From: Ginsengibacter sp963792025
GTDB lineage: Bacteria; Bacteroidota; Bacteroidia; Chitinophagales; Chitinophagaceae
NCBI GenBank assembly: GCA_963792025.1
Contig: CAWBUS010000003.1
Coordinates: forward strand, 186,001-250,000
Length of the DNA: 64,000 bases
Direction: 5' to 3'
A program made the translations under genes and the position numbers. Of the stretch, positions 37,231 to 45,937 are shown piece after piece. Positions within the stretch are counted from its first letter, which is position 1. The number at the start of each line of letters is the position of its first letter. The notes beneath the pieces are model-generated. The model saw nothing but the letters and a program-made list of their open reading frames with translations, made no database searches and was not told the DNA's origin.

Positions 37231-39102
37231 ATGAACCTTTTACAAGAACGGAAAGAAAAAATTTCCAAAGAAGTTGATAATATCGTTATCCGTTTTTCCG
37301 GCGACTCAGGCGATGGAATGCAATTAACGGGAATGCAGTTTACAGATACTGCCGCCTTGTTTGGAAATGACCTGAGTACCTTCCCGGATTATCCTTCAGA
37401 AATTCGTGCGCCCATAGGAACAGTTGCCGGCGTCTCCGGGTTCCAGGTAAACATTGGCAGTGCAGAAATTTATACACCCGGCGATAATTATGATGTAATT
37501 ATTGCCATGAATGCTGCTGCTTTAAAAGTTGATTTGCCCCGCCTAAAGAAGGGCGGAATTATAGTTGCCAATTTGCAGGGCTTCGATAAAAAAAATCTTT
37601 TATTGGCAAAATACCCGGAGGGAGTAAATCCGCTGGAAGATAATTCGCTTGAAAACTACATCGTTCATAAGGTTGATATAACAAAGCATACCAAAGAATG
37701 CCTTGCAGACAGCGGCCTTGGAATAAAGGATATTGAGCGCAGCAAAAACATGTTTGTACTGGGGTTGCTATTCTGGATGTTTGATAAACCGCTTGACAGT
37801 ACCATCCAATTCATTAAAGAAAAATTTGCCAAAAAACCTGCTATTGCTGATGCCAACATAAAGACACTAAATGCCGGCTGGAACTACGGGGACAATACCG
37901 AAATATTTACAACACAATATAAAGTGGCGCCGGCAAAACTTCCTCCCGGCACTTATAGAAATATTTCGGGCAACCATGCAACAGCAATCGGGTTGCTGGC
38001 CGCATCAGAAAAGTCGGGACTGCCATTGTTTTTAGGCTCCTATCCTATTACTCCCGCAACGGATATACTTCATGATCTTGCAAAATATAAAGCCAATAAT
38101 GTAAAAACTTTCCAGGCTGAAGATGAGATCGCTGCTGTATGTTCGGCTATTGGCGCATCCTATACCGGCAACCTTGCGGTAACCACTACTTCAGGGCCAG
38201 GACTTGCATTAAAGACCGAAGCACTGGGCCTGGCAACCATGCTTGAATTGCCATTAGTAGTTGTAAATGTACAAAGGGGCGGCCCATCAACGGGGCTTCC
38301 CACAAAAACAGAACAGGCAGACTTATTAATGGCCATGCATGGCCGCCATGGCGAATCTCCATTGGCCGTACTGGCCGCTTCCTCTCCTTCCGATTGTTTT
38401 GAAACAATTTATGAAGCATGCAGGATCGCCGTAGAACACATGACGCCTGTTATCTTTTTAAGCGATGGATATATAGCCAACGGATCAGAACCATGGCGCT
38501 TTCCTACGGACGATCAGCTTAGAGAAATTGATGTAAAATTTCTTAAGGGGCCCAATGGCGATAATGGCGAGGTCTTCCCTTACCGGCGAAATGAATTTTT
38601 AGTGAGGCCATGGATAAAGCCCGGCACAAAAGGTTTGGAACATCGCATCGGCGGCTTAGAAAAAGAAAATAAAACAGGCAATGTTTCTTATGACGCTTTG
38701 AACCACGAAATCATGACGAGGTTACGTTCCGAAAAAATTAATAACATACAATATTTTATTCCCGATGCGAAACCTGATAGCGGCGAAGAAAATGCCGCAA
38801 TAGCTGTATTAGGTTGGGGCTCTACTTATGGCGCTATTAAAACGGCCGTAAAAGAATTGTTACAGGAAGGTCTTAGCGTAGCGCATATTCATTTACGTTA
38901 TATCCATCCCTTCCCGAAAAATCTTGGCGAATTATTACTGGGTTATGACAAGATTTTAATACCGGAAATGAATATGGGACAATTACTTCAACTCATCAAA
39001 GCTGAATATCTTATTCCGGCGACAGGACTTTCCAAAGTTCAGGGTTTGCCCTTTAGCACTAACGAGATCAGGGAAAAAATCATAGAATTACTTAAAGCAT
39101 AA
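37231..39102 (+). CDS. korA: 2-oxoacid:ferredoxin oxidoreductase, fused gamma/alpha subunit
   Basis: A 623-residue subunit that combines the gamma domain (residues about 15-190, IRFSGDSGDGMQLTGMQF and FPDYPSEIRAPIGTVAG) with the alpha domain (from about 245, GSYPITPATDILHDL; QAEDEIAAVCSAIGASY; TTTSGPGLALKTE; VNVQRGGPSTGLPTKTEQ). It belongs to the KorA group that oxidises 2-oxoglutarate to succinyl-CoA with ferredoxin as acceptor. The beta subunit gene follows after 3 bp. Together with the ferredoxin gene it is a three-gene operon. The symbol rests on the subunit architecture; a pyruvate or branched-chain substrate is not excluded. Confidence 0.9.
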   Translation: MNLLQERKEKISKEVDNIVIRFSGDSGDGMQLTGMQFTDTAALFGNDLSTFPDYPSEIRAPIGTVAGVSGFQVNIGSAEIYTPGDNYDVIIAMNAAALKVDLPRLKKGGIIVANLQGFDKKNLLLAKYPEGVNPLEDNSLENYIVHKVDITKHTKECLADSGLGIKDIERSKNMFVLGLLFWMFDKPLDSTIQFIKEKFAKKPAIADANIKTLNAGWNYGDNTEIFTTQYKVAPAKLPPGTYRNISGNHATAIGLLAASEKSGLPLFLGSYPITPATDILHDLAKYKANNVKTFQAEDEIAAVCSAIGASYTGNLAVTTTSGPGLALKTEALGLATMLELPLVVVNVQRGGPSTGLPTKTEQADLLMAMHGRHGESPLAVLAASSPSDCFETIYEACRIAVEHMTPVIFLSDGYIANGSEPWRFPTDDQLREIDVKFLKGPNGDNGEVFPYRRNEFLVRPWIKPGTKGLEHRIGGLEKENKTGNVSYDALNHEIMTRLRSEKINNIQYFIPDAKPDSGEENAAIAVLGWGSTYGAIKTAVKELLQEGLSVAHIHLRYIHPFPKNLGELLLGYDKILIPEMNMGQLLQLIKAEYLIPATGLSKVQGLPFSTNEIREKIIELLKA

Positions 39103-39105
39103 ACC

Positions 39106-40143
39106 ATGGTAACACTATCTATAGACAATAAAGAAAGCTTTACTTCAAAAGACCTTGATTCCGGAATGGATGTAAAATGGTGCCCCGGTTGCGGAGACTA
39201 TTCTATATTAAAACAAGTTCAAACCGTATTTCCTGAACTGGGTGTGCCTAAAGAAAATTTTGTTTTTATTTCCGGCATCGGTTGTTCTTCCCGCTTTACT
39301 TATTACATGGATACTTATGGCATGCATAGCATTCATGGTCGTGCCGCGGCAATTGCTTCCGGGGTAAAAGCATCTAACCCTGACCTGAGTGTCTGGATCG
39401 TTTCGGGCGATGGCGATGCATTTTCAATCGGTGGAAATCATTTTATTCACCTGATGCGAAAAAACTTTGACGTTAATTATCTGGTGTTCAATAACCAGAT
39501 ATACAGTTTAACCAAGGGCCAATACTCGCCCACATCAGAACGGGGAAAGATAACCAAAACCTCACCCTACGGCAGCATTGAAGAACCCTTCAACCCATCC
39601 GAACTTGCATTGGGAGCCAAAGCGTCCTTTGTTTCGCGTACGCTTGACCGTGACCCCAAGCACATGCAGGCTATATTGAAACGTGCCCACCAGCACAAGG
39701 GCACCTCATTCGTAGAGGTGTACCAGAATTGTCCCGTATTTAATGACGGTGCATTCTTTGCTTTTTCGGATAAAGAAACCAAAAAAGAGGAAGCCATATT
39801 TCTTGAAGAGGGAAAACCGCTCACCTTCGGAAATAATAATGACAAAGGCATCCGGCTTGACGGATTAACTCCCATAATTGTGCAATTACAGAACGGTTAT
39901 TCAACTAACGACCTTTGGATACATGACGAAAAAGATAAAACCAAGGCCAATCTTATTTCCCGCTTTTTCGACACTACATTTAATGACACACATTTCCCCC
40001 GCCCCTTCGGCGTTATATACGCAAATGAAAGACCCATATATGAAGAATCTATGCAACACCAGGCAGAAGAAGTTATTTCCGGAAAGGGAAAAGTGCCGTT
40101 AAATAAAATTTTGTCCGGTGATAAAACCTGGAATATCTTATAA
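39106..40143 (+). CDS. korB: 2-oxoacid:ferredoxin oxidoreductase, TPP-binding beta subunit
   Basis: A 345-residue thiamine-diphosphate-binding subunit. The N-terminal WCPGCGDYSIL supplies cysteines, SGIGCSSRF precedes the pyrophosphate-binding motif VSGDGDAFSIGGNHF, and NNQIYSLTKGQ completes the metal and cofactor site. It starts 3 bp after the alpha subunit stop and acts with it in the cytoplasm to convert a 2-oxoacid to its acyl-CoA, reducing ferredoxin. The symbol follows from pairing with korA. Confidence 0.93.
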   Translation: MVTLSIDNKESFTSKDLDSGMDVKWCPGCGDYSILKQVQTVFPELGVPKENFVFISGIGCSSRFTYYMDTYGMHSIHGRAAAIASGVKASNPDLSVWIVSGDGDAFSIGGNHFIHLMRKNFDVNYLVFNNQIYSLTKGQYSPTSERGKITKTSPYGSIEEPFNPSELALGAKASFVSRTLDRDPKHMQAILKRAHQHKGTSFVEVYQNCPVFNDGAFFAFSDKETKKEEAIFLEEGKPLTFGNNNDKGIRLDGLTPIIVQLQNGYSTNDLWIHDEKDKTKANLISRFFDTTFNDTHFPRPFGVIYANERPIYEESMQHQAEEVISGKGKVPLNKILSGDKTWNIL

Positions 40144-40209
40144 CACAAGTGGTAAAGGCATATGTTGCGTTGGGAGGTATAAAATCTGTATATTATTTTA
40201 TATCGGTTT

Positions 40210-40815
40210 ATGAAGAAAGAAAAAAAATATTTTGAGTTATATCCTGTGCATCCGGTAAAACAGGTTGAGGTTGCCAGGGCAAAAACGATTGTACTTGAAC
40301 CTACGCCGGTGATGATAAAAACATTAAAAAAATGTTTTGAGCTGGAAATCGGCCAACCTGCTACTCCTTATGGTCCGGCAGATTTGGGCAGGGGCTTCAC
40401 CGGCTTGTTTAACAGGGGCCTGTTAGATGTTAAAACACTACACGATAAAAGAAAAAATACCAGTTGGTTTATAACAAAAGAAGGATTGCAGGTACTCATT
40501 TCCAAACTAAAAGATATGTGCCACGTAGTAATTGCAAAAACCGAAAAGGGAGAGGTGGTCTGCATCACTAAAAAGGATTCGTATGAAGATTGTGAAATTG
40601 TAGTAGACAACCTGGAAGAATTAAATGTTGTTTACGAAACTACCCTTAAAGAAATCAGGAGCAGGAATAAGGCAGAAACAGCAAAAAAGATGGGGCTTAT
40701 TTTAACTTCCGTACAGTATAAAAAATACCTGAGAAATCTTCACAAAAAAGAAGAAAGAGAATTACATAAAGTTGTAAGGCCAAAATACTATAAATCGGAT
40801 TTATATATTTTTTAA
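40210..40815 (+). CDS. Hypothetical protein, basic, 201 residues
   Basis: A charged, lysine-rich cytoplasmic protein without signal peptide or membrane helix. The N-terminal half (MIKTLKKCFELEIGQPATPYGP; GLFNRGLLDVKTL; SWFITKEGLQVLISKL) has the rhythm of a winged-helix fold, and the C-terminal part ends in a basic stretch (KKYLRNLHKKEERELHKVVRPKYYKSD). I do not recognise a family. It begins 66 bp after korB, so it could be cotranscribed, but no functional link is visible. Confidence 0.68.
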   Translation: MKKEKKYFELYPVHPVKQVEVARAKTIVLEPTPVMIKTLKKCFELEIGQPATPYGPADLGRGFTGLFNRGLLDVKTLHDKRKNTSWFITKEGLQVLISKLKDMCHVVIAKTEKGEVVCITKKDSYEDCEIVVDNLEELNVVYETTLKEIRSRNKAETAKKMGLILTSVQYKKYLRNLHKKEERELHKVVRPKYYKSDLYIF

Positions 40816-40913
40816 TTGCTGTGGATGTTAGGAAATGCCTACTTAACAAAGTATAGTGGCATAAAAATCCATTTATGTATCACCGATTTTTTGCTACATA
40901 TCCTGTAACAAAA

Positions 40914-41180
40914 TTAAAGCTCAAACAATAGGATCAATCCCATTCCACTCGCGCCACCTATTATTCCGGCAACAGCATCTAAAATATCATAGTGTCCTTT
41001 TTTGGTTATTAAGGAAACCAATTCAAAACCGTAACTAATAGCAACTACCAAAATAAAAGATATTAGTATACCTGTTTGGTAACGTTGTGGCATGAGAAAC
41101 CACATAACAATTTGTAACGTTGCTCCCATCAGGATGCCAACAAAAAAATGTTTCCATTTATCGGGTGCGATCTTAATCAA
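40914..41180 (-). CDS. VanZ-like small membrane protein
   Basis: An 88-residue protein with about three transmembrane helices. The pattern DKWKHFFVGILMGA at the start, ISYGFELVSLITKKGHYDILDAVAGIIGG in the middle, with conserved Asp-Lys-x-x-His, Glu and Asp-x-x-Asp residues, matches the VanZ-like/YfiM-like group. The function is unknown beyond that. It is transcribed on the minus strand, converging with the hypothetical gene at 40815. Confidence 0.72.
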   Translation of the reverse strand: MIKIAPDKWKHFFVGILMGATLQIVMWFLMPQRYQTGILISFILVVAISYGFELVSLITKKGHYDILDAVAGIIGGASGMGLILLFEL

Positions 41181-41305
41181 TTGATGGGGTTTTGATATTA
41201 ATAAATTGAAGTAAAGATCAAGAAAAATTTCGTTCCTTTAATATTCAAGATTGCTAATGGACTGGCGAACTTTAAACACAAATAAATTCATTCAAAAAAA
41301 TCTAT

Positions 41306-43273
41306 ATGAGAAAGATCCTGTTGTTACTTGTTACCGTTTTTAGTTGTTATTCATTATTTGCCGATGTGAGCCTGCCCAATTTCTTTGGTGATAATATGGT
41401 ATTGCAGCGCGATAAGCAGATACCGGTTTGGGGTTGGGCAAGCCCTAAAGAAAAGATAACCGTTCAGTTTGATCATCAAACGAAAACAACCAAAGCAGAT
41501 AAATCCGGCAAGTGGATGATAAAGCTGGATAATGAAACTGCAGGCGGGCCCTATGTTCTAACGATTAAAGGAAAGAACACTGTAACGTTCAATAATGTAA
41601 TGGTCGGTGAAGTATGGATATGTTCCGGTCAATCAAACATGGAGATGCCCATTGAAGGCTGGGGTAAAATAAATAATTATGAAAATGAAATTGCTGCCGC
41701 CAATTATCCTCTAATACGCCATATTAAGGTACCCAACACCGTTAGTTCCACGCCGCAGGATAATATACCCAAAACAGATTGGAAAATATGCAGCCCGGAA
41801 ACTGCCGGAGATTTTACTGCTGCGGGATACTTCTTTGCAAGGGAACTATTCAAAAAGCTAAACATACCAATTGGTCTTATCAATACCTCATGGGGCGGCA
41901 CGATGGTGGAAACATGGACCAGCCGGCAGGCCTTTGAAAATAGTGATGAGTTTAAGGACATGATCGCTACGATGCCACAATTGAATCTTGATTCTATGGC
42001 TAAGGTTAAAAAAGAAGCCAGCCTCAAACGAATAGAGGCTTTGCAGGGCTCTATGAACAATGTTGATGCCACAACATGGAACGAGCCTGCGACTAACGAT
42101 AACGAATGGCCGCTGATGCAATTGCCTAATCTTTGGGAAACGCAGCAATTGGGCGACATCGATGGCATCGTCTGGTTTCGGAAAACGATAAACCTTTCAG
42201 CAGAAGACGCAGGAAAGGCCGCTACACTCGAACTTGCCATGATTGATGATAATGATGTAACCTATGTGAACGGGACCAAAGTGGGCAGCACGAATGCTTA
42301 TAATGCAAAAAGAAAGTATAGCGTTGACGCAGGTGTTCTAAAAGAAGGGAAGAATGTAATAGCAGTACGTGTGGATGATACTGGTGGCTACGGCGGTATT
42401 TATGGCGACAGTGCCGACATGAAATTAACGATTGGCAATCATGCAGTACCGTTATATGGTGAATGGCATTTTAAAGTAGAGAAAATAACGGGAGGCTCTG
42501 CTTCCATTGGCCCTAACAGTTACCCTACGCTATTGTTTAATGCGATGCTGAACCCTTTGATCCCTTATGCATTTCGCGGGGTTATCTGGTACCAGGGCGA
42601 AACCAATGCAGGCAGGGCGTATCAATATCGCAAGGCATTCCCGCTTATGATAACGGACTGGCGCAAACGCTGGAATGATGGCGATTTCCCTTTTTATTTT
42701 GTACAGCTTGCCTCGTTCAATGCAGCCAATGGTAACAGCAATAATCGGAGCACCTGGGCCGAACTCAGGGAAGCCCAGGCCAAAACGCTTTCATTACCCA
42801 ATACAGGAATGGCTGTTATAACAGACATCGGCGATTCATCCAACATTCATCCAAAGGATAAACAGGATGTAGGAAAGCGCCTTGCTGCCATCGCCCTGCA
42901 CAATGTTTATGGAGAAAGTGTCGTATATAACGGTCCCGTGTACACGTCGATGAAAACAGAGGGCAACAAGGCTACCATTAGTTTTACGGATATTGGCAGC
43001 GGCCTTATTGCTCATGATAAGTACGGGTATATTAAAGGATTTGAAATTGCCGGCGCCGATAAAAAATTTCATTATGCCAAAGCGTACATCAGCGGTAATA
43101 TAGTGGTGGTGTATAGTGACAGTGTGAACGCTCCCGTTGCAGTCCGTTATGGGTGGGCCGATAACAACCTGGAAGATAATTTATTTAATAAGGAAGGTTT
43201 TCCTGCGGCGCCGTTTAGAACGGATGATTGGAAAGGCATTACAGAAGGCGTAAAATATGAGATAGGAAAATGA
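41306..43273 (+). CDS. Sialate O-acetylesterase (SGNH hydrolase family)
   Basis: A 655-residue secreted esterase with a signal peptide (MRKILLLLVTVFSCYSLFA). The SGNH catalytic Ser lies in CSGQSNMEMP (S110); GVIWYQGETNAGRAY is the conserved block with the Glu and Asn of the family, and IHPKDKQDVGKRLA has the catalytic Asp/His region. A carbohydrate-binding-like insert (VTYVNGTKVGS; GKNVIAVRVDDTGGYGG) lies in the middle. It removes O-acetyl groups from sialic acids or other acetylated glycans in the periplasm. It fits amino-sugar use together with nagAB about 6 kb away. Confidence 0.9.
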   Translation: MRKILLLLVTVFSCYSLFADVSLPNFFGDNMVLQRDKQIPVWGWASPKEKITVQFDHQTKTTKADKSGKWMIKLDNETAGGPYVLTIKGKNTVTFNNVMVGEVWICSGQSNMEMPIEGWGKINNYENEIAAANYPLIRHIKVPNTVSSTPQDNIPKTDWKICSPETAGDFTAAGYFFARELFKKLNIPIGLINTSWGGTMVETWTSRQAFENSDEFKDMIATMPQLNLDSMAKVKKEASLKRIEALQGSMNNVDATTWNEPATNDNEWPLMQLPNLWETQQLGDIDGIVWFRKTINLSAEDAGKAATLELAMIDDNDVTYVNGTKVGSTNAYNAKRKYSVDAGVLKEGKNVIAVRVDDTGGYGGIYGDSADMKLTIGNHAVPLYGEWHFKVEKITGGSASIGPNSYPTLLFNAMLNPLIPYAFRGVIWYQGETNAGRAYQYRKAFPLMITDWRKRWNDGDFPFYFVQLASFNAANGNSNNRSTWAELREAQAKTLSLPNTGMAVITDIGDSSNIHPKDKQDVGKRLAAIALHNVYGESVVYNGPVYTSMKTEGNKATISFTDIGSGLIAHDKYGYIKGFEIAGADKKFHYAKAYISGNIVVVYSDSVNAPVAVRYGWADNNLEDNLFNKEGFPAAPFRTDDWKGITEGVKYEIGK

Positions 43274-43366
43274 GGTAATGTAATATGAATTACCCGGAAT
43301 ACCCCAACTGAAACATCGGAAATAGAAACGAATGATATTTATTGATACCAAAGCTTTATTGAAAAA

Positions 43367-45277
43367 TCAGGCAGCCTTTACCGGCGTAAATTCGAAATAA
43401 ATATGGGTACCATTTTTTATTTCTTCCCGCATACAACCGCCTAATTGACGGGTAAGCAGTGAAATTAGTTGCCCGCCAAATCCGGTGCCGTGCGTAATGC
43501 CTGATTTTCCAATGCCATTATCAGATACCTGCAGGTGCAATGCACCATCATTTTGTCTTTGCAGTTTAATCTGCACTTTTCCCTGCTGGCCTGCGGGGAA
43601 GGCGTACTTGAGGCTGTTGGTTAAGAGTTCGTTTACAATGAGACCGAGGGGAACTGCTGCATCAATATCCAGGTCCAGCTTATCCATGGCACATTCAATA
43701 GTGACTCTTTGTTGAATACCAAAAGAATCCAGGACGCTGTCACCCAGGTTAATGAAATAATCTTTCATTTCGATGGCACCCAGGTTTTCGCCCTGGTATA
43801 GTTTCTGGTGAACAATACCAATTGATTGAACCCTGTTCTGCCCCTCCTGCATTGCTTTCCTGGTGCCGGGGTCATCTATTTGCGCCGATTGTAAAGCGAG
43901 TAAACTTGACACCAGTTCGAGGTTGTTCTTTACCCGGTGATGAATTTCCTTTAATAACAATTCATTTTCTGCATTGCGTTTATCAAGCAAATGGTTTTTG
44001 TTCGCAAGGTCTGCATTAAGCGCCTCCAGTTGCCGGTTTGCTTTTGTGCGGTTGCGGCTACTCCGGTAGAGTATAAAGCTGATCAAAACAAAGACCCCAA
44101 TACCGGCAAGCAAGGTGTACATGCGGATATTACTCTGCAACCTGATACTGTTTTTCTCCATTTCAACCAACCTAAGCCGTTGATCAAAATCGAGGCTCTG
44201 GTATTGGCTGACTTTTTCCTGGCGCCGGTTGCTGATGCTATCACCCAGGTCCCGGGCCAGTGCCAGGTATTTATAAGCTTCGCCCGTTTTACCCAGCTGG
44301 TGCAAGGTTTCACTCATCGCATTGTATGCATTGTTGATAGCGGTAGCAGATCCCAGCAATCTTGCCTTGTTAAGGCTTTCCGTTGCAAAATACAAACTTG
44401 AATCCAGTTCGCCGGTGGTTCTGTACAGTACAGCCGCAGTGAGACAAATATTTACCAATGCATCCATCGAGTTTTCGTCCTGGCAAAGTTCGGCTGCCTG
44501 GTGCAGGTAGTTTTTCGCCGCGGCATAATCATGTTTTTTTATACTAACCTGTCCCAGTGTATTAAGGCAATTTCCCTTCTCAAAACTAAAAAATGGCGGA
44601 TTTGATTTTGCAAGGTCTGATGCGTCGAGGTAATCAATGGCCTTACCGGCAAAAATTACAGCAGAATCCAGTTTATCAAATCGCAGGCAGGTACTGCCAT
44701 AATTTGCATAAGCTGCAACCAATCCCACCTTGTCATCTATCTCCTGTGAGGTCTGGATACCTTTTTCAAAACTGGCAAATGCTTTTTCACGATTGCCGGT
44801 GCCCAGGTAAAGAAAAGCAAACAGGATATGCGTTGCCGTTAGATTATAGAATCTCACCTTATGGGCATCCCCGTCTTTGGAAAATCGTGTTACCTCCCAG
44901 ATTTCTTTTTCGCTGTTTTTGTCTTCAGATAATTTCAGCGCATTGGTCAAAGCAATATAAGACCCGGGATAATCACCCATAATCTGTGTAACGTAGCCAA
45001 TGCTCTCCCAGGCACTGGCCTCCCATAGTTTTTGATGAAGTTGTTGCGATAGTTCCAACTGCTTTTTGGCGTAAAAAAGCGCTGTGTCACGGTTGAGTTC
45101 AGAATAATAGAAATGGAGGTCACGGTATGCTGACATCTTCAGCGTGTCATTCTTACTATTGAGCAATACTGCCCGGATACTGTCTACCTGTTGCCTTACT
45201 GGTTTATCGAAAAGCGTGTTCTGCGCAAGTGAATGCAGGGGGCCAAGCAGCAGGCATATTTTTAAGATTATTTTCAT
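43367..45277 (-). CDS. TPR-containing sensor histidine kinase, orphan paralogue
   Basis: A 636-residue sensor kinase, architecture identical to that at 1099-2988: signal peptide (MKIILKICLLLGPLHSLAQ), TPR repeats, transmembrane helix (YTLLAGIGVFVLISFILY), HisKA_2 box EIHHRVKNNLELVSSLLAL and an ATPase domain with VNELLTNSLKYAFP and GTGFGGQLISLLTRQ. The kinase halves of the two proteins are closely similar, so they are recent paralogues or under similar constraint. No response regulator gene is adjacent, unlike at 293-1039. It is divergently oriented from the BlaI gene at 45515. Confidence 0.92.
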   Translation of the reverse strand: MKIILKICLLLGPLHSLAQNTLFDKPVRQQVDSIRAVLLNSKNDTLKMSAYRDLHFYYSELNRDTALFYAKKQLELSQQLHQKLWEASAWESIGYVTQIMGDYPGSYIALTNALKLSEDKNSEKEIWEVTRFSKDGDAHKVRFYNLTATHILFAFLYLGTGNREKAFASFEKGIQTSQEIDDKVGLVAAYANYGSTCLRFDKLDSAVIFAGKAIDYLDASDLAKSNPPFFSFEKGNCLNTLGQVSIKKHDYAAAKNYLHQAAELCQDENSMDALVNICLTAAVLYRTTGELDSSLYFATESLNKARLLGSATAINNAYNAMSETLHQLGKTGEAYKYLALARDLGDSISNRRQEKVSQYQSLDFDQRLRLVEMEKNSIRLQSNIRMYTLLAGIGVFVLISFILYRSSRNRTKANRQLEALNADLANKNHLLDKRNAENELLLKEIHHRVKNNLELVSSLLALQSAQIDDPGTRKAMQEGQNRVQSIGIVHQKLYQGENLGAIEMKDYFINLGDSVLDSFGIQQRVTIECAMDKLDLDIDAAVPLGLIVNELLTNSLKYAFPAGQQGKVQIKLQRQNDGALHLQVSDNGIGKSGITHGTGFGGQLISLLTRQLGGCMREEIKNGTHIYFEFTPVKAA

Positions 45278-45462
45278 GTATCAGTATAGCCGTTCTGTTA
45301 AACGGGCGGAAAAACTTTTATGGTGTCGAAGATAACAGATATTGGCTTCATTAGCATGCCGGGCCGGTTATCAAAGGGTCACGCGGCAGTTTCAAAGAAT
45401 AACAAGTTCTGGCAACGGGCATTTCTCTTACGATTACTCACGTACAAATATCTCTTTTTCAA

Positions 45463-45510
45463 AAAAAATATTCATAAATATTTTTTCGTACGAAAAATTT
45501 CCTACCTTTA
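45463..45510 (+). promoter_or_regulatory. Candidate promoter and operator of the BlaI/M56 operon
   Basis: Two dyads precede the BlaI gene: AAAAAATATT-CATA-AATATTTTTT (45463-45486, ten-base arms) and the perfect 16-bp palindrome TTTTTCGTACGAAAAA (45482-45497). A -7 box TACCTTTA (45503-45510, one mismatch to TAnnTTTG) lies just downstream, 4 bp before the ATG at 45515, so the transcript would be nearly leaderless. The palindrome occupies the space between the -33 and -7 regions, an ideal repressor position. BlaI-type repressors bind short palindromes and autoregulate, so this is the likely operator. Confidence 0.55.
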
Positions 45511-45514
45511 AAAA

Positions 45515-45919
45515 ATGAAAGATAAAAAAGACAGTCATCAGCCAAAGGCTGAACCAACAAAATCGGAACTGGAAATATTGAAGGTACTGTGGGAAATTGG
45601 CCCTTCCACCGTAAGACAGGTTAATGACAAGCTAAACGAACAAACAAGAACGGTACAATACACTTCCACTTTGAAGTTAATGCAGATCATGCAGGAGAAG
45701 GGCTTGCTAAAAAGAGATGATACCAATATGAAACACGTGTATTCCCCTGCCGAGCCCGAACTGAAAACAAAGAATGCGCTGCTTGAAAAGTTTGTAGACA
45801 ACCTCTATAACGGTTCGGCCAGCAGCCTTGTTATGCAGTTGCTCGGCAATAAGAAGACAAACAAAAAGGAATTGCAGGCCATAAAAGATTTGCTGAAGAA
45901 AATGGATACCAACAAATAA
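45515..45919 (+). CDS. BlaI/MecI/CopY-family transcriptional repressor
   Basis: A 134-residue winged-helix repressor. The family pattern SELEILKVLWEIGPSTVRQVNDKLNEQ, then TSTLKLMQIMQEKGLLKRD, and a C-terminal dimerisation helix region (TNKKELQAIKDLLKKMD) are all present. These repressors are cleaved when a partner membrane metalloprotease of the M56/BlaR1 family is activated. The M56 gene begins 18 bp downstream in the same operon. The palindrome at 45482 is its candidate binding site. Its regulated response (beta-lactam, copper or envelope stress) is not shown by the neighbours. Confidence 0.93.
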   Translation: MKDKKDSHQPKAEPTKSELEILKVLWEIGPSTVRQVNDKLNEQTRTVQYTSTLKLMQIMQEKGLLKRDDTNMKHVYSPAEPELKTKNALLEKFVDNLYNGSASSLVMQLLGNKKTNKKELQAIKDLLKKMDTNK

Positions 45920-45937
45920 ACTATTCAATAAACGATT

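Noticed and set aside
43274..43294. GGTAAT/ATTACC inverted repeat after the sialate esterase gene
   Set aside because: Only six base pairs and no T tract, so it is not a credible terminator.
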